DNA of 64,000 bases from Bhargavaea cecembensis (GCF_001619585.1 NZ_LQNT01000001.1:310001-374000), one strand, 5' to 3'. Positions 35,206-46,058 are shown, numbered from the stretch's first letter. A program made the numbers and translations. Notes: generated from the sequence alone by a model not told the origin.

Positions 35206-37473
35206 ATGAAAACTCGTGGGCGCATAGTCGCTTTTCTTTTGCTCTTGGTACTCTTTGCCACAACAATTGGCGGAACGGGCAAGCAGATCGCCCAGGAAGT
35301 CAATCTCGGCCTGGACCTTCAGGGCGGTTTCGAAGTGCTTTACCAGGTGGAACCGCTTCGTGAAGGCCAGGAGATCACCGAAGAGGTTGTGGCTGATACC
35401 GCCCGGGCGCTGACCGACCGGATTGACGTGCTGGGCGTGAGTGAGCCGAGCATCCAGATCGAGTCCGGAAATCGGATCCGTGTCCAGCTGGCCGGCGTCG
35501 AGGATCAGGAGTCGGCACGGGAGTTGCTGTCCACACAGGCCAACCTGACATTCCGCGACACCAATGATCGCCTGATGCTAGACGGTGATGATCTGGTGGA
35601 AGGCGGTGCCAAGTCAACGTTCAGTGATCAGGGACAGCCGATCGTCACGCTTCAGTTGAAGAGCGCTGAGAAGTTCGGAGAGGTCACCTCCGAAATCGCC
35701 TCGATGGCCCCGAACAACCAGCTTGTCATCTGGCTCGACTTTGAAGAGGGCGTTGACAGCTTTGCAGAGGAAGCGACGAAACAAGAGCCGAAATTCATCT
35801 CCGCTCCGAATGTTTCCAAGCCGATCCTTTCATCGGATGTCGAGATTTCAGGCTCGTTCACGGTTGACGAAACCAAACATCTGGCCGGTATCCTGAATGC
35901 GGGGGCGCTTCCGGTCAATCTGGAAGAAATCTATTCGACTTCGGTTGGAGCCCAGTTCGGTGAGCAGGCACTTGAGCAGACAGTCATCGCCGCGGCGATC
36001 GGCATCGCTCTTGTCCTTCTCTTCATGCTCGTTTACTACCGGGTAGCGGGCTTTGTGGCACTGGCTACGCTGTCCGTGTATGTTTATCTGGTACTGCTCG
36101 TCTTTAATCTCCTGAATGGTGTTCTTACGCTTCCGGGCATCGCGGCGCTCGTGCTCGGTGTCGGGATGGCGGTCGATGCCAACATCCTGACGTACGAGCG
36201 GATCCGTGAGGAGCTCCGGATCGGCGGTACGGTGAAGGAAGCATTCAAGGCAGGGGCAAAATCCTCCTTTACGGCGATCCTTGACGCGAATATCACCACG
36301 CTGATTGCGGCTGGTGTCCTGTTCGTCTTCGGGACAAGCTCCGTCAAAGGGTTTGCGACGATGCTCATCCTGTCGATCCTGCTCAGCTTTGTCACCGCGG
36401 TCTGGGGATCGCGCCTGCTGCTCGGGCTGCTTGTGCACAGCGGAATACTGGACGGCAAGCCCGGTGCTTTCGGCCTTTCGAAAAAGTATATCCATTCCAA
36501 AGAGGAAGAGATGGATGTCCTCGAACTCACAACGAGATTCGACCGTTTTGATTTCGCAGGGAACCGGAAAAAGTTCTTTACGGCCTCCATCATCTTCCTG
36601 ATTGCTGGCGCAGTCGTCCTAGGAATGTTCAGGCTCAACCTCGGAATCGACTTCTCGAGCGGTACCCGTGTGGAAGTGCTGTCCAATGAGCCGCTGACCC
36701 AGGAAGAGGTAGCCGCTACTCTTGAAGAGGCCGGCCACCCGACCGAAGATATTCTGATTTCGGGCGAAAACAAGGATATGGCTGTCTTCCGATACAAGGA
36801 AGATTTGAGTCAGGGCGAGATCAACGGGCTCAAAGCGGAACTCAGTGAGCTTTACGGCCATGAGCCGAATATCAGCACCGTTTCTCCTACTGTCGGGCGG
36901 GAGCTGGCGGAAAATGCGGTCAAGGCACTGGCCATTGCCATGCTCGGGATCATCATCTATGTGGCCTTCCGATTTGAATGGCGGATGGGTGTTGCCTCAA
37001 TCGTCGGCCTTCTGCATGACGCATTCTTCATGGTTGCACTCTTCAGCCTGCTGAGGCTTGAAGTCGACATCACCTTCATCGCCGCCGTCCTGACCATTGT
37101 CGGGTACTCGATCAATGATACGATCGTCACCTTCGACCGGATCCGGGAGAATCTGCACAAGATGAAGAAGATTGAGACGGAAGATGACCTGAAAAAAGTG
37201 GTCAACAAATCGCTCCGGCAGACGCTTGGGCGCTCTGTCAACACTGTGCTAACTGTTGTCCTCGTTGTCCTGGCACTGATCTTCTTCGGAGCCGAATCGA
37301 TCCGCAACTTCTCGCTTGCACTGCTGTTCGGCCTGATCGCCGGTACCTACTCGTCGATCTTCATCGCAGCGCAACTGTGGCTGCAGCTCAAAAAGAGGGA
37401 GATCAACAAGAAAGGGACGCTCGACGTCCAGAAAAAAGAAAAGAACTGGGGCTCCGATGAACCGGTCGTCTGA
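35206..37473 (+). CDS. secDF: Fused SecD-SecF protein-export component
   Basis: A 755-residue RND-type membrane protein that uses the proton gradient to pull exported proteins through SecYEG. The SecD half begins LGLDLQGGFEV and has VLGVGMAVDANILTYERIREE. The SecF half has LGIDFSSGTRVEV and VGYSINDTIVTFDRIREN. Twelve membrane helices and two large external loops fit the family. The fusion is usual in Bacillus. AGGGGGAA precedes the ATG. A terminator follows. Confidence 0.96.
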   Translation: MKTRGRIVAFLLLLVLFATTIGGTGKQIAQEVNLGLDLQGGFEVLYQVEPLREGQEITEEVVADTARALTDRIDVLGVSEPSIQIESGNRIRVQLAGVEDQESARELLSTQANLTFRDTNDRLMLDGDDLVEGGAKSTFSDQGQPIVTLQLKSAEKFGEVTSEIASMAPNNQLVIWLDFEEGVDSFAEEATKQEPKFISAPNVSKPILSSDVEISGSFTVDETKHLAGILNAGALPVNLEEIYSTSVGAQFGEQALEQTVIAAAIGIALVLLFMLVYYRVAGFVALATLSVYVYLVLLVFNLLNGVLTLPGIAALVLGVGMAVDANILTYERIREELRIGGTVKEAFKAGAKSSFTAILDANITTLIAAGVLFVFGTSSVKGFATMLILSILLSFVTAVWGSRLLLGLLVHSGILDGKPGAFGLSKKYIHSKEEEMDVLELTTRFDRFDFAGNRKKFFTASIIFLIAGAVVLGMFRLNLGIDFSSGTRVEVLSNEPLTQEEVAATLEEAGHPTEDILISGENKDMAVFRYKEDLSQGEINGLKAELSELYGHEPNISTVSPTVGRELAENAVKALAIAMLGIIIYVAFRFEWRMGVASIVGLLHDAFFMVALFSLLRLEVDITFIAAVLTIVGYSINDTIVTFDRIRENLHKMKKIETEDDLKKVVNKSLRQTLGRSVNTVLTVVLVVLALIFFGAESIRNFSLALLFGLIAGTYSSIFIAAQLWLQLKKREINKKGTLDVQKKEKNWGSDEPVV

Positions 37474-37493
37474 CCAGGTTTCCGCTCCGGAAT

Positions 37494-37529
37494 GGACAGG
37501 GTATACATCTGTATGCCCTGTCTTTTTTT
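37494..37529 (+). terminator. Terminator after secDF
   Basis: GGACAGGGTATAC / GTATGCCCTGTC stem with loop ATCT and T7. Confidence 0.9.
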
Positions 37530-37549
37530 GTATGGAAAGGAGGACCGCC

Positions 37550-37918
37550 ATGAAATTCCAGTGGACATTGCTTTTGGGCCTCATCCTTGCCATCATTGTG
37601 GCCTGGTTCGCGATCGTCAATGTGGATCCGGTACCGGTGAACTATGTATTCGGGACGTCTGAATGGCCGCTCATCATCGTAATTCTGGTTTCGGCGCTGC
37701 TCGGTGCCGCGGTGAGCGGATTCGTGTCGATGTTCCGCACCATCATGCAGCAGCGGAAGATCAAAAGGCTGGAGCGTGAGGTGAACGAGAAGGAAATCAT
37801 GATCGCTGACCAGCAAAACGAAATTGCCACGCTTCAGCATGCCGCTTCGGCATTTACTCCCGAGGAGGATGCAGAGATTCGTGACAACAACCTAGGCGGC
37901 GACAGCCGCAACTCCTGA
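37550..37918 (+). CDS. lapA: LapA-domain membrane protein
   Basis: A 122-residue protein with two helices forming an N-terminal hairpin (about 4-22 and 39-62) and a coiled coil (KIKRLEREVNEKEIMIADQQ). DUF1049/LapA family; the orthologue YrvD lies in the same place in Bacillus and its function is unknown. ATG 37550 follows AAAGGAGG; the longer frame passes through the terminator. Confidence 0.87.
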   Translation: MKFQWTLLLGLILAIIVAWFAIVNVDPVPVNYVFGTSEWPLIIVILVSALLGAAVSGFVSMFRTIMQQRKIKRLEREVNEKEIMIADQQNEIATLQHAASAFTPEEDAEIRDNNLGGDSRNS

Positions 37919-37938
37919 CAACCTGTCAGGAGTTTTTT
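37910..37938 (+). terminator. Terminator after lapA
   Basis: AACTCCTGACA / TGTCAGGAGTT perfect 11-bp stem, loop ACC, then T. The lapA stop lies in the left arm. Confidence 0.92.
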
Positions 37939-38040
37939 ATTTTCCCGGCAATAAAGGGACCGCAATGAAACCGGCTGCCTCCGGAGTACGGGATGTGATT
38001 TCAAGTTATGCCAAGCCGGGTACTGGGGCACATTCTCATG

Positions 38041-38046
38041 TATAAT
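38041..38046 (+). promoter_or_regulatory. -10 element before recJ
   Basis: TATAAT 22 bp before the chosen recJ ATG; no convincing -35. It argues against the longer reading of recJ from 38008. Confidence 0.45.
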
Positions 38047-38067
38047 AGACTCCAAGGAAGTGATGGA

Positions 38068-40416
38068 ATGATAGAATCGATGAAGCGCTGGAGGACGCAG
38101 GACAACAACACCGAGGCGGCGGAACAGCTCCGTAGGGCCCTCGGGCTTTCGCCGATTGCGGCGAAGGTTCTGGCTTCCCGGGGATTCACGGACCCGGAAA
38201 AAGCGTCCGCGTTCATCCGGATCGGTCTGGAAAGCTGGCACGATCCGTTTCTCATGAAAGATATGGACAAGGCAGTCGAACTGATCCATAAACATATCCG
38301 GACAGGGCGGAGGATCGCCGTCTACGGGGATTATGATGCGGACGGCGTCACCAGCACGACTGTCCTTATGAAAGCATTGCTTGCTCTTGGTGCAGATGCC
38401 TTCTATGTCATCCCAAACCGATTTAAACACGGGTATGGCCCGAATACCGACCTGTTCCGCGAAGTCTACGAACGCGGAGCCTCACTGATCGTGACGGTCG
38501 ACAACGGCATTTCCGGCAATGAGCAAGTGGCTGCGGCCAAAGAGATGGGCATGGATGTGATCATCACGGATCACCACGAGCCCGGCGAAGTCCTGCCGCA
38601 GGCGGATGCCATCATTCATCCGCGGCATCCGGAAGGGAACTACCCGTTCGGGGAGCTTGCCGGTGTCGGGGTGGCACTAAAAGTTGCCCATGCACTGACC
38701 GGCGAATTTCCGGCAGACTCACTGATTTTCGGAGCGATCGGCACTGTTGCCGACCTCGTCCCGTTGCATGATGAGAACCGGTTCATCGTCAGGATGGGCA
38801 TTGAGAAGTTGAGGAACACTTCGAATCCGGCCGTCCGGGCGCTTAGCAGCGTGTCGGATGTGCGTCAGCCGGAAATCAATGAAGAGACCATTGGTTTTGC
38901 ATTCGGCCCGAGGATCAATGCGCTCGGAAGGCTGGGGGACGCGGAGCCGGCCGTCCGTATGTTCCTTACGGAAGATGCGGCGGAAGCCTCGATGCTTGCC
39001 GCACAGCTGAATGACCGAAATAAGGAACGGCAGAAGATGGTCGCCTCCATCGCCGATGAGGCGATCGCGCAGATCGAGGATACGTATGGTGATGCGGTCC
39101 CTCATGTGCTGACGGTCGCGGGAGAAGGATGGAATCCGGGTGTCGTCGGAATCGTTGCATCGAGGATCACGGAAAAGTATTACCGTCCTTCGATCGTGCT
39201 CGCGCTGGACCCGGAAAAGGGCATTGCGAAAGGATCTGCAAGAAGCATCGAGGGCTTCCACATGTACCGGGAGCTCAAGAAAAATGCGGATCTCGTCCCG
39301 CACTTCGGAGGCCACCCGATGGCAGCAGGTCTGACACTGCCGATCGGACATGTCGGACAGCTTCGGGAGAATCTCATCATGCAGGGCGAGGAAGTGCTGA
39401 CGGATGAGGACCTGATCCCCACACTGGACGTAGACGTCCGGCTGACATTGGATGAAGTCGATATCGCGTCGATCGAATCCCTGACTGAACTCGGTCCGTA
39501 CGGTGTCGGCTTTGCCAAGCCGGTTTACTGCCTGCCCGATCTGGGCGTGGAGTCGAGCCGTAAAATCGGGTCGATGAAAAACCATCTCAAGCTCAGCGTA
39601 TCGGACGGTGCCAACACGCTGGATGTCGTCGGATTCGGGCTCGGCCATCTGGAGGACCAGCTGACACCGGATGCGCGTGTCAGCCTTGCGGGGGATTTGC
39701 AGATCAACGAGTGGAACGGCAGGAAAAAGCCGCAGCTCATGCTGACCGACCTCAAATCGGACGGCTGGCAGCTGTTTGATGTGCGCGGGGAGCGCCTGCT
39801 GTCCAGATGGCTTCCTACCATACCGGATGATGCAGTATTCGTCGCCTTCAGAAAGGAAAGTGTCCGGAAGTTCCGCGCAGACACCGGGAAAGACATTGTG
39901 CAGCCTGCGGAGCTGGACCCTGCGCGTTCGTCTGCACTCGTTCTTTTGGATCTTCCCGACTCCCTGGAACAGCTTGAAGGACTTCTCGGTTCCTGCGGTC
40001 CGTCCCGGATCTATGCACATTTCCATGTGCCGGAATCCCGCTATTTCATGGGCATTCCGGACAGGAAGCAGTTCGGCTGGTATTATGCGTTCCTGAAGCA
40101 GCAGGGCAGCTTTCACGTGATGCGCGAAGGGGAGCGGCTTGCCAAGCACAAAGGCTGGAGCCGGGACACGGTTATTTTTATGACAAAGGTGTTTTTTGAG
40201 CTCGGTTTTGTTACAATGGAGGACGGACTCGCCGCAGTCGTGGGCAACCCGCCTAAGCGGGACCTGTCCGAATCAGAAACGTATTCTGGGCTGGAGCGGC
40301 GGATCGATATAGAGCAGACTTTACTTTATTCGCCCTATCAGGAATTACGGCGGGTCATCGGCAGCATCCTGGATGCGCCCGAACCCGCCCGGGAGGAGCA
40401 ACAACTATGGATTTAA
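38068..40416 (+). CDS. recJ: Single-strand DNA exonuclease RecJ
   Basis: A 782-residue 5'-3' exonuclease for recombination and repair. DHH motifs: [29 protein letters not shown]. The DHHA1 domain carries [15 protein letters not shown] fold and the extra C-terminal domain found in Bacillus RecJ follow. ATG 38068 behind AAGGAAGTG agrees with the -10 at 38041. It overlaps apt by ten bases. Confidence 0.95.
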   Translation: MIESMKRWRTQDNNTEAAEQLRRALGLSPIAAKVLASRGFTDPEKASAFIRIGLESWHDPFLMKDMDKAVELIHKHIRTGRRIAVYGDYDADGVTSTTVLMKALLALGADAFYVIPNRFKHGYGPNTDLFREVYERGASLIVTVDNGISGNEQVAAAKEMGMDVIITDHHEPGEVLPQADAIIHPRHPEGNYPFGELAGVGVALKVAHALTGEFPADSLIFGAIGTVADLVPLHDENRFIVRMGIEKLRNTSNPAVRALSSVSDVRQPEINEETIGFAFGPRINALGRLGDAEPAVRMFLTEDAAEASMLAAQLNDRNKERQKMVASIADEAIAQIEDTYGDAVPHVLTVAGEGWNPGVVGIVASRITEKYYRPSIVLALDPEKGIAKGSARSIEGFHMYRELKKNADLVPHFGGHPMAAGLTLPIGHVGQLRENLIMQGEEVLTDEDLIPTLDVDVRLTLDEVDIASIESLTELGPYGVGFAKPVYCLPDLGVESSRKIGSMKNHLKLSVSDGANTLDVVGFGLGHLEDQLTPDARVSLAGDLQINEWNGRKKPQLMLTDLKSDGWQLFDVRGERLLSRWLPTIPDDAVFVAFRKESVRKFRADTGKDIVQPAELDPARSSALVLLDLPDSLEQLEGLLGSCGPSRIYAHFHVPESRYFMGIPDRKQFGWYYAFLKQQGSFHVMREGERLAKHKGWSRDTVIFMTKVFFELGFVTMEDGLAAVVGNPPKRDLSESETYSGLERRIDIEQTLLYSPYQELRRVIGSILDAPEPAREEQQLWI

Positions 40417-40925
40417 AGCAATATGTGACGATTGTCGAGAACTATCCGAAGGAGGGCATCAGCTTCAAGGATATTACGACGATCATGGACAATGGTCCAG
40501 TCTATAAATACGCGACCGACCAGATCGTGGAGTACGCGAAGAAAGTCGGGGCGGAAATCATTGTCGGTCCGGAAGCACGCGGATTTATCATCGGGTGCCC
40601 GGTTGCTTATGCACTCGGCATCGGCTTCGCGCCTGTCCGGAAGGAAGGCAAGCTTCCGCGCGAAACGATCAGGGTCGAGTACGGCCTCGAGTATGGCAAA
40701 GATGTCCTGACCATCCACCGTGATGCGATCAAACCGGGACAGAAAGTCCTGATTGTCGACGATCTCCTGGCTACCGGCGGCACAGTCGAAGCCACCGTCA
40801 AGCTGGTTGAAGAGCTCGGCGGCGAAGTGGCCGGCTGCGCCTTCCTCATCGAACTTTCCTACCTGGACGGCCGTGAACGCCTGAAAGGCTACGATGTGCA
40901 CGCACTGATGAAATACGAAGACTGA
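40407..40925 (+). CDS. apt: Adenine phosphoribosyltransferase
   Basis: A 172-residue purine salvage enzyme making AMP from adenine and PRPP. PRPP loop [31 protein letters not shown] and [10 protein letters not shown] are intact. ATG overlaps the recJ end, with GGGAGGAG upstream. Confidence 0.97.
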   Translation: MDLKQYVTIVENYPKEGISFKDITTIMDNGPVYKYATDQIVEYAKKVGAEIIVGPEARGFIIGCPVAYALGIGFAPVRKEGKLPRETIRVEYGLEYGKDVLTIHRDAIKPGQKVLIVDDLLATGGTVEATVKLVEELGGEVAGCAFLIELSYLDGRERLKGYDVHALMKYED

Positions 40926-40930
40926 TTCGG

Positions 40931-40950
40931 CCCCCGGCGGAAGCCGGGGG
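40931..40950 (+). other. GC-rich hairpin without T-tract after apt
   Basis: Perfect 8-bp stem CCCCCGGC / GCCGGGGG closed by a GGAA tetraloop. It is not followed by T, so it is not a terminator by itself; it may stabilise the 3' end of the recJ-apt mRNA. Confidence 0.6.
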
Positions 40951-40962
40951 TCTGATTCGAGG

Positions 40963-40990
40963 GCGCGTTTTTGCAAAAACGCGCTTTTTT
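40963..40990 (+). terminator. Terminator after apt
   Basis: GCGCGTTTTT / AAAAACGCGC palindrome followed by T6. Confidence 0.9.
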
Positions 40991-41043
40991 GATAAAATAG
41001 TTTTAATTTATATCAGAAAAGCAATGGAAAGGCGGTGGACGGC

Positions 41044-43239
41044 ATGGCGAAAAATACGGTGATGACGGTGGAAGATGTTTTCGCATCCGTCTCCTCCTAT
41101 ATGAATGAGGAACACGTCCAGTTCGTGAAGGATGCCTATGAAGTGGCGGAAACGGCACATAGAGGGCAGTCCAGGAGCTCGGGCGAACCGTATATTACAC
41201 ATCCCGTGCAGGTAGCTGGCATCCTGGCAGAACTTCAGATGGACCCGGAAACGGTGGCAGCGGGTTTTCTGCACGATGTCGTGGAAGACACCGGCGTCAC
41301 GAGGGAAGAGCTTGTTTCCCGGTTCGGGGAGGAAGTTGCCAGGCTGGTAGATGGCGTGACCAAGCTGGACAAGCTGAAGTATAAATCGAAGGAAGAAAAG
41401 CAGGCGGAAAACCACCGGAAGATGTTCCTCGCGATGGCACAGGACATCCGGGTCATTCTGATCAAGCTGGCCGACCGCCTTCACAATATGCGGACGCTCA
41501 AATATACGAGCCCCGAAAAGCAGCGGCGCGTTTCGGCGGAGACGCTTGAAATCTTCGCCCCGCTTGCGCACCGGCTCGGAATCTCGACAATCAAGTGGGA
41601 ACTGGAAGATACGGCTCTTCGCTACCTGAATCCGCAACAGTACTACCGGATCGTCAACCTGATGAAGCGGAAGCGGACGGAGAGGGAAAATTACCTCCGG
41701 AAGGTCATGGATCAGATCCGCGACGAACTGGAACAGGTCAACATCAAGACCGACCTGTCCGGAAGGCCGAAGCATATCTACAGCATTTATCGCAAGATGG
41801 TCATGCAGAACAAGCAGTTCAATGAAATCTATGACTTGCTCGCCATCCGCGTCCAGGTCTCGAGCATCAAAGACTGCTATGCCGTCCTCGGAATCATCCA
41901 TACACTATGGAAGCCGATGCCGGGACGGTTCAAGGACTACATCGCCATGCCGAAACAGAACCTGTACCAGTCGATCCATACGACGGTCGTCGGTCCGCAT
42001 GGCGAGCCGCTCGAGGTTCAGATCCGTACGGATGAGATGCACCGCATCGCAGAGTACGGGGTGGCTGCGCACTGGGCGTATAAGGAAGGCAAAAACCTCC
42101 AGGAAAAGCAGGACAGCCTCGATTCCAAGCTGACCTGGTTCCGCGAGATCCTCGACTTCCAGAACGAGTCATCAAATGCGGAAGAATTCATGGAATCGCT
42201 CAAGTATGACCTGTTCTCAGACATGGTCTACGTCTTCACGCCAAACGGCGACGTCCTGGAGCTCCGGTCAGGATCGGTGCCGATCGACTTTGCCTACCGG
42301 GTCCACTCTGAAGTCGGGAATAAAATGATCGGCGCAAAGGTCAATGGCAAGATTGTCCCGCTCGACACCGAGCTCAGCACGGGGGATATCGTCGAGATCC
42401 TGACGTCCAAGCAGTCGTTCGGGCCGAGCCGCGACTGGCTCAAGATCGCCAATACCTCGCAGGCTAAAAACAAGATCAAGCAGTTCTTCAAAAAGCAGCT
42501 GCGTGATGAAAACATCATCAAGGGTCGCGAGATGATTGAGCAGGAGCTTAGGGAAAGGGGACTCTCGAAAAAAGAGGTCCTCACCGATGAAAACATCAAG
42601 CGGGTATGTGACAAGTTCAACTTTGCCAATGAAGAGGACATGCATGCAGCAGTCGGATTTAACGGCATCACGGTCCAGCAGGTGGTCAACCGGCTGACGG
42701 AAAAGCTCCGCAAAGAAAAAGAAGCCGAGCTGCAGCTGGAGAAGATCACTAAAGAGATGGCCGCACCCGCCCCGAAAAAAGAGACAGAATCGGGTGTGAT
42801 CGTTCCGGGCATCGAAAACCTGATGATCCGGCTGTCCAGATGCTGCAGTCCGGTGCCAGGCGACGAAATCGTCGGTTATATCACAAAGGGCCGCGGAGTA
42901 TCCGTGCATAGGGAAGATTGCCCGAATGTGTCGCCGGATGATTCCGATAGCCGGCTGATCGATGTGGAATGGGCAAACAGTTCTGAAGGGAAACAGAAGG
43001 AGTACCAGGTGGATATCGAAGTGTCCGGGTTCGACCGGCCTGGCCTGCTGAACGAAGTGATGCACATCGTCAATGACCTGAAGACGGTGATCACGGCCGT
43101 CAGTGCGAAAAGCGACAAAAACAAGATTGCCACCATCAACATGACGCTCCTGATCACAAACATCACCCACCTTCACCGGATCGTTGAACGCATCAAGCAG
43201 ATCCGCGACATCTATTACGTCCAGCGGGTCACAAACTGA
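41044..43239 (+). CDS. relA: Bifunctional (p)ppGpp synthetase/hydrolase Rel
   Basis: A 731-residue stringent-response enzyme. Hydrolase HD domain with FLHDVVEDT; synthetase domain with [11 protein letters not shown] and [14 protein letters not shown] domain (about 400-460, [13 protein letters not shown]); zinc-finger/helical part with CCSPVPGD; C-terminal ACT domain. The RFKDY form of the synthetase loop and an intact HD site mean both activities are expected. ATG 41044 is preferred to GTG 41035; GGCGG lies upstream. Confidence 0.96.
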   Translation: MAKNTVMTVEDVFASVSSYMNEEHVQFVKDAYEVAETAHRGQSRSSGEPYITHPVQVAGILAELQMDPETVAAGFLHDVVEDTGVTREELVSRFGEEVARLVDGVTKLDKLKYKSKEEKQAENHRKMFLAMAQDIRVILIKLADRLHNMRTLKYTSPEKQRRVSAETLEIFAPLAHRLGISTIKWELEDTALRYLNPQQYYRIVNLMKRKRTERENYLRKVMDQIRDELEQVNIKTDLSGRPKHIYSIYRKMVMQNKQFNEIYDLLAIRVQVSSIKDCYAVLGIIHTLWKPMPGRFKDYIAMPKQNLYQSIHTTVVGPHGEPLEVQIRTDEMHRIAEYGVAAHWAYKEGKNLQEKQDSLDSKLTWFREILDFQNESSNAEEFMESLKYDLFSDMVYVFTPNGDVLELRSGSVPIDFAYRVHSEVGNKMIGAKVNGKIVPLDTELSTGDIVEILTSKQSFGPSRDWLKIANTSQAKNKIKQFFKKQLRDENIIKGREMIEQELRERGLSKKEVLTDENIKRVCDKFNFANEEDMHAAVGFNGITVQQVVNRLTEKLRKEKEAELQLEKITKEMAAPAPKKETESGVIVPGIENLMIRLSRCCSPVPGDEIVGYITKGRGVSVHREDCPNVSPDDSDSRLIDVEWANSSEGKQKEYQVDIEVSGFDRPGLLNEVMHIVNDLKTVITAVSAKSDKNKIATINMTLLITNITHLHRIVERIKQIRDIYYVQRVTN

Positions 43240-43257
43240 GTAAAGGGGGAGATTGGA

Positions 43258-43701
43258 ATGAAAGTGGTCATCCAGAGGAGCGGGGAGGCATCCGTCACGG
43301 TCGATGGAAATGTGAGGGGCGCAATTGACCGCGGCTATGTGCTTCTTGTCGGCATCACCCATACTGATACGGAAGATGATGTGCGGTATGTGGCGAACAA
43401 GGTCGCGAACCTGCGCCTGTTTGAAGATGAGAACGGAAAGATGAACCTGTCGATCCTTGAAGCCGGCGGCTCCGTGCTTTCGGTGTCCCAATTTACCTTG
43501 TATGCGGATACTGCAAAAGGACGCCGTCCAGGCTTTTCGGAGGCAGCGAGGCCAGAACAGGCCGAGCCGATCTACGAGCAGTTCAACGAGGAGCTCCGGA
43601 ACCTCGGACTTCACGTAGAAACCGGTGTATTCGGCGCCATGATGGACGTCAGCCTCGTCAACGACGGTCCCGTCACCGTGATTGTTGAGTCGAAGAAGTG
43701 A
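43258..43701 (+). CDS. dtd: D-aminoacyl-tRNA deacylase Dtd
   Basis: A 147-residue homodimeric editing enzyme that removes D-amino acids (and glycine from tRNA-Ala). Both active-site motifs are seen: [10 protein letters not shown] and NDGPVT near the C-terminus. ATG after GGGGGAG, 18 bp behind relA and probably cotranscribed. Confidence 0.96.
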   Translation: MKVVIQRSGEASVTVDGNVRGAIDRGYVLLVGITHTDTEDDVRYVANKVANLRLFEDENGKMNLSILEAGGSVLSVSQFTLYADTAKGRRPGFSEAARPEQAEPIYEQFNEELRNLGLHVETGVFGAMMDVSLVNDGPVTVIVESKK

Positions 43702-43738
43702 CTTATTAAAAAAGTAGAATTTAAATAGTTCTACACTT

Positions 43739-43770
43739 ACTGCAGATGTCTCCTATATCTGCAGTTTTTT
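43739..43770 (+). terminator. Terminator after dtd
   Basis: ACTGCAGAT / ATCTGCAGT perfect 9-bp stem, then T6. Confidence 0.9.
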
Positions 43771-43800
43771 CTTTATAAAGGATTTCTCTTTAAAATCCAT

Positions 43801-43922
43801 TCGGATTTACGCTGCGGGCCCTCGCTTTCCGCGGGCGTTGCCTTAGCCTCCTCGGACTGCGTCCTGCGGGGTCTTCGGCTAACGCTTTTCCCGCAGGAGT
43901 CTCGGGCCCTCCGCTTTAATCC
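43801..43922 (-). repeat. Palindromic dispersed repeat, copy 2
   Basis: Read on the minus strand it begins AAAGCGGAGGGCCCGAGACT and carries the same 43-base segment as copy 1 with a single difference (CCTGCGGG ... GACCCCGCAG), then GAGGAGGCTAAGGC and CGCCCGCGGAAAGCGAGGGC. Long-range complementarity (GAGGGCCC / GGGCCCTC) would fold it on itself. Confidence 0.85.
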
Positions 43923-44229
43923 GCCATGTAGTGTATTAGGCAAACGATTCCTGTTTTATCAAGTTAGCAGTTTAAACAACAAGTGATGTCGATATCAGAT
44001 AGAACAAATCTCACCTCCAAAGTGCCATCCGGTTAGAAGAAAAACCAGAAATTCCTGCCGTTGCTGACGGGCGGTGTTTGTTGTGATTCAACTGGGCGTG
44101 GTTGGGATTTAGGAGTGGGTTGGTTGCGATTGGGAGACAGCCGGGTAATCACTCGCTCCACCTAGGTAACCATTCATCCGATCTGCTGGCCCCCTAGGCT
44201 ATCCCGTTACTATTATGTATTGATGGGTT
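43923..44229. other. Non-coding spacer without recognised content
   Basis: About 300 bp between the two repeat copies, lower in G+C than the coding parts. I see no gene, RNA, promoter or tandem structure in it. Confidence 0.5.
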
Positions 44230-44233
44230 GATT

Positions 44234-44336
44234 GGAGTGGAGGGCGACGACTCCTGCGGAGAAGGAAGCGCGGAGAGACTTCGCAGAAGGCTCGATGCCT
44301 TCCCCGCGGAAAGCGTTCGCCCGTAACGGAAATCAA
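44234..44336 (+). repeat. Palindromic dispersed repeat, copy 3 (diverged)
   Basis: TGGAGTGGAGGGCGACGACT, CCTGCGGAGAAGG, GAGACTTCGCAGAAGGCTCG and CCCCGCGGAAAGCGTTCGCC keep the order of blocks seen in copies 1 and 2 but with many substitutions. Confidence 0.7.
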
Positions 44337-44359
44337 CACGCCTTATACAAAGCCACATG

Positions 44360-44403
44360 AAAAAACTGCAGACTCAGGAGCCATGCGCTCTCTTGGTCTG
44401 CAG
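44360..44403 (-). terminator. Terminator of the amidase gene
   Basis: On the minus strand CTGCAGAC / GTCTGCAG encloses a partly paired 22-base loop and is followed by T6. Confidence 0.8.
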
Positions 44404-44410
44404 CATTTTA

Positions 44411-45961
44411 TTATTCTCCCAATTGGGAATCGAAGTATTTGATAATGCCTTTATAAATGCCGTCTGTGGCCTGTTCGCGGTATTCCGGATTATTTACTCG
44501 GCGTTCTTCGGACAGGTTGCTCAGGAAACCAAGTTCGATGAGGATGGCCGGCTGCATGTTTTCCCGCAGCACGAGATAATTGCCTTTCTGGACACCCCGG
44601 TCCTTCAGGTTCACTGATTTTCCGAGTGACTTGTTGACTGATTCTGCGAGTGATTCCTCAATCGACTTCTGATAATAAGTCGTGAATCCGCGGACCGAGT
44701 GGTCGGTTGTTGCATCGTAGTGAAGGCTGATGAACGCATCGGCACCTGCCTGGTTGCTCATCGAAACCCGCTTTCTCAGGCCGACGTATTCATCGGTTTC
44801 CCGGGTCAGGATCACCTCGGCACCGGCGGCTCTCAGTTTGGATGCCAGAAGTTCCGCTGTGGGGAGGGTGAGGTCTTTTTCGTCCGTCCCCCGTATGCCG
44901 GTTGTTCCGCCGTCATTGCCGCCATGTCCGGGGTCGATCACGAGCGTCAGCCCGTTCAGCGTTCCCGCCTTGCGGTCGGCTTTTTTCTCTTTGTCTTTCT
45001 GTTGTTCTGCTGCTTCGCCGCCGACGGAGACGACCCAGCTCGCCACATAGGCTTCCTCACCGTCGTTAAGTGAGATCCGGTACCAGTCTCCTTCAGGAAC
45101 GCCGCTGTAGGTTTGTCCTGCAGCTGCAAGGTCCACAACCCGGGAGGAAGTGGAGGCGCTGCTGCGGAGGTTCGTCCCGTCATAAAGGATCGTGACGGTT
45201 GCTGATTCTTTTTCCGCCTCTGATCCGCTGTCGGAACTGACTTCGGAAACACCGCCGGACGAGCGGATGCCATGGAACGAATAGACCCAGCCTTCCTTGC
45301 CGCCAATCGAGAGCCTGACCCAGTTCCCGCTGGTTTCAGTGATCGGATAGGTCTCGCCCTCGCGGACCACTGCGGCTTTGCCGGCGTTCAAGTCCGGTTT
45401 TTCCCTGACGTTGAGCGCAGATACAGCGACCGTGAATGTCTCATTCTCAGACTTCACTTTTTGGCTCTCCGGCTCTGCCGAAGAAGCGGTTATGTATTGA
45501 CTGGATACCCAGCCGCTCGTTCCGTTCACGGTCACTTCCGTCCAACCGCCCGATGTTCCCCGGGAAGTGGCCTGGTCGCCGCGGTTCAACTTCAGCAGAA
45601 CCGCGGACGAAGTGGTCGGCTGTGCACGCACATTCAGCCTGTCCACCTGCGAGATGACGGTGTCCGATCCGGATGCCGGGGCAGCGGATGTCTTTGTGAG
45701 GTAGGCGGCGATATACCCTTTGGATGACCCTGTATCCACATACAGCCAATCCCCTTCGGAACCGAGCACCTTGACCGTGTTGCCCCGTTTCAGAGAACCG
45801 GTCACACTGTGGGTGAGGCCCGGCCCCGAACGCACATTGATCGACTCGGTGTCGACAGTCACTGTGCCCGCCGCCCTGGCAGTGCCGGGTGTTCCCTGGA
45901 AGCCGAGCAGCAGTCCGCAGACAAGCAGGATGGATAATCCGATTTTTCTTTTGTTTCTCAT
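44411..45961 (-). CDS. N-acetylmuramoyl-L-alanine amidase with four SH3 repeats
   Basis: A 516-residue secreted cell-wall hydrolase. Signal peptide (residues 1-31, ending AARAAG-like at TARAAG), four bacterial SH3 domains (about 33-90, 100-160, 175-235, 250-315; each with an L/I-NVR or LRS start), a charged linker and a C-terminal Amidase_3 domain. The zinc ligands are visible: DPGHGG, TDEKDLT, SLHYD and the catalytic ILIELGFLSN. Orthologous in position and layout to Bacillus YrvJ. AAAGGAGGTGG precedes the ATG. Divergent from hisS. Confidence 0.93.
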   Translation of the reverse strand: MRNKRKIGLSILLVCGLLLGFQGTPGTARAAGTVTVDTESINVRSGPGLTHSVTGSLKRGNTVKVLGSEGDWLYVDTGSSKGYIAAYLTKTSAAPASGSDTVISQVDRLNVRAQPTTSSAVLLKLNRGDQATSRGTSGGWTEVTVNGTSGWVSSQYITASSAEPESQKVKSENETFTVAVSALNVREKPDLNAGKAAVVREGETYPITETSGNWVRLSIGGKEGWVYSFHGIRSSGGVSEVSSDSGSEAEKESATVTILYDGTNLRSSASTSSRVVDLAAAGQTYSGVPEGDWYRISLNDGEEAYVASWVVSVGGEAAEQQKDKEKKADRKAGTLNGLTLVIDPGHGGNDGGTTGIRGTDEKDLTLPTAELLASKLRAAGAEVILTRETDEYVGLRKRVSMSNQAGADAFISLHYDATTDHSVRGFTTYYQKSIEESLAESVNKSLGKSVNLKDRGVQKGNYLVLRENMQPAILIELGFLSNLSEERRVNNPEYREQATDGIYKGIIKYFDSQLGE

Positions 45962-46029
45962 TTATCCACCTCCTTTAGGATAAGTTTACGGTTAAGGCAG
46001 GGAGAATTCTATACCTTTTTCGAAAACGG

Positions 46030-46058
46030 TTGACAGTTGATTCTTAAGTCATTAACAT
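46030..46058 (+). promoter_or_regulatory. Promoter of the hisS-aspS T-box unit
   Basis: TTGACA (46030-46035), 17-bp spacer, TAACAT (46053-46058). The RNA start would be near 46065. Confidence 0.7.

Noticed and set aside
38719-40149. 476-residue minus-strand ORF opposite recJ
   Set aside because: Shadow of recJ; no start site or recognisable domain.
44357-44617. 86-residue plus-strand ORF near the amidase gene
   Set aside because: It runs through the amidase terminator and antisense to the amidase C-terminus, and has no ribosome-binding site.
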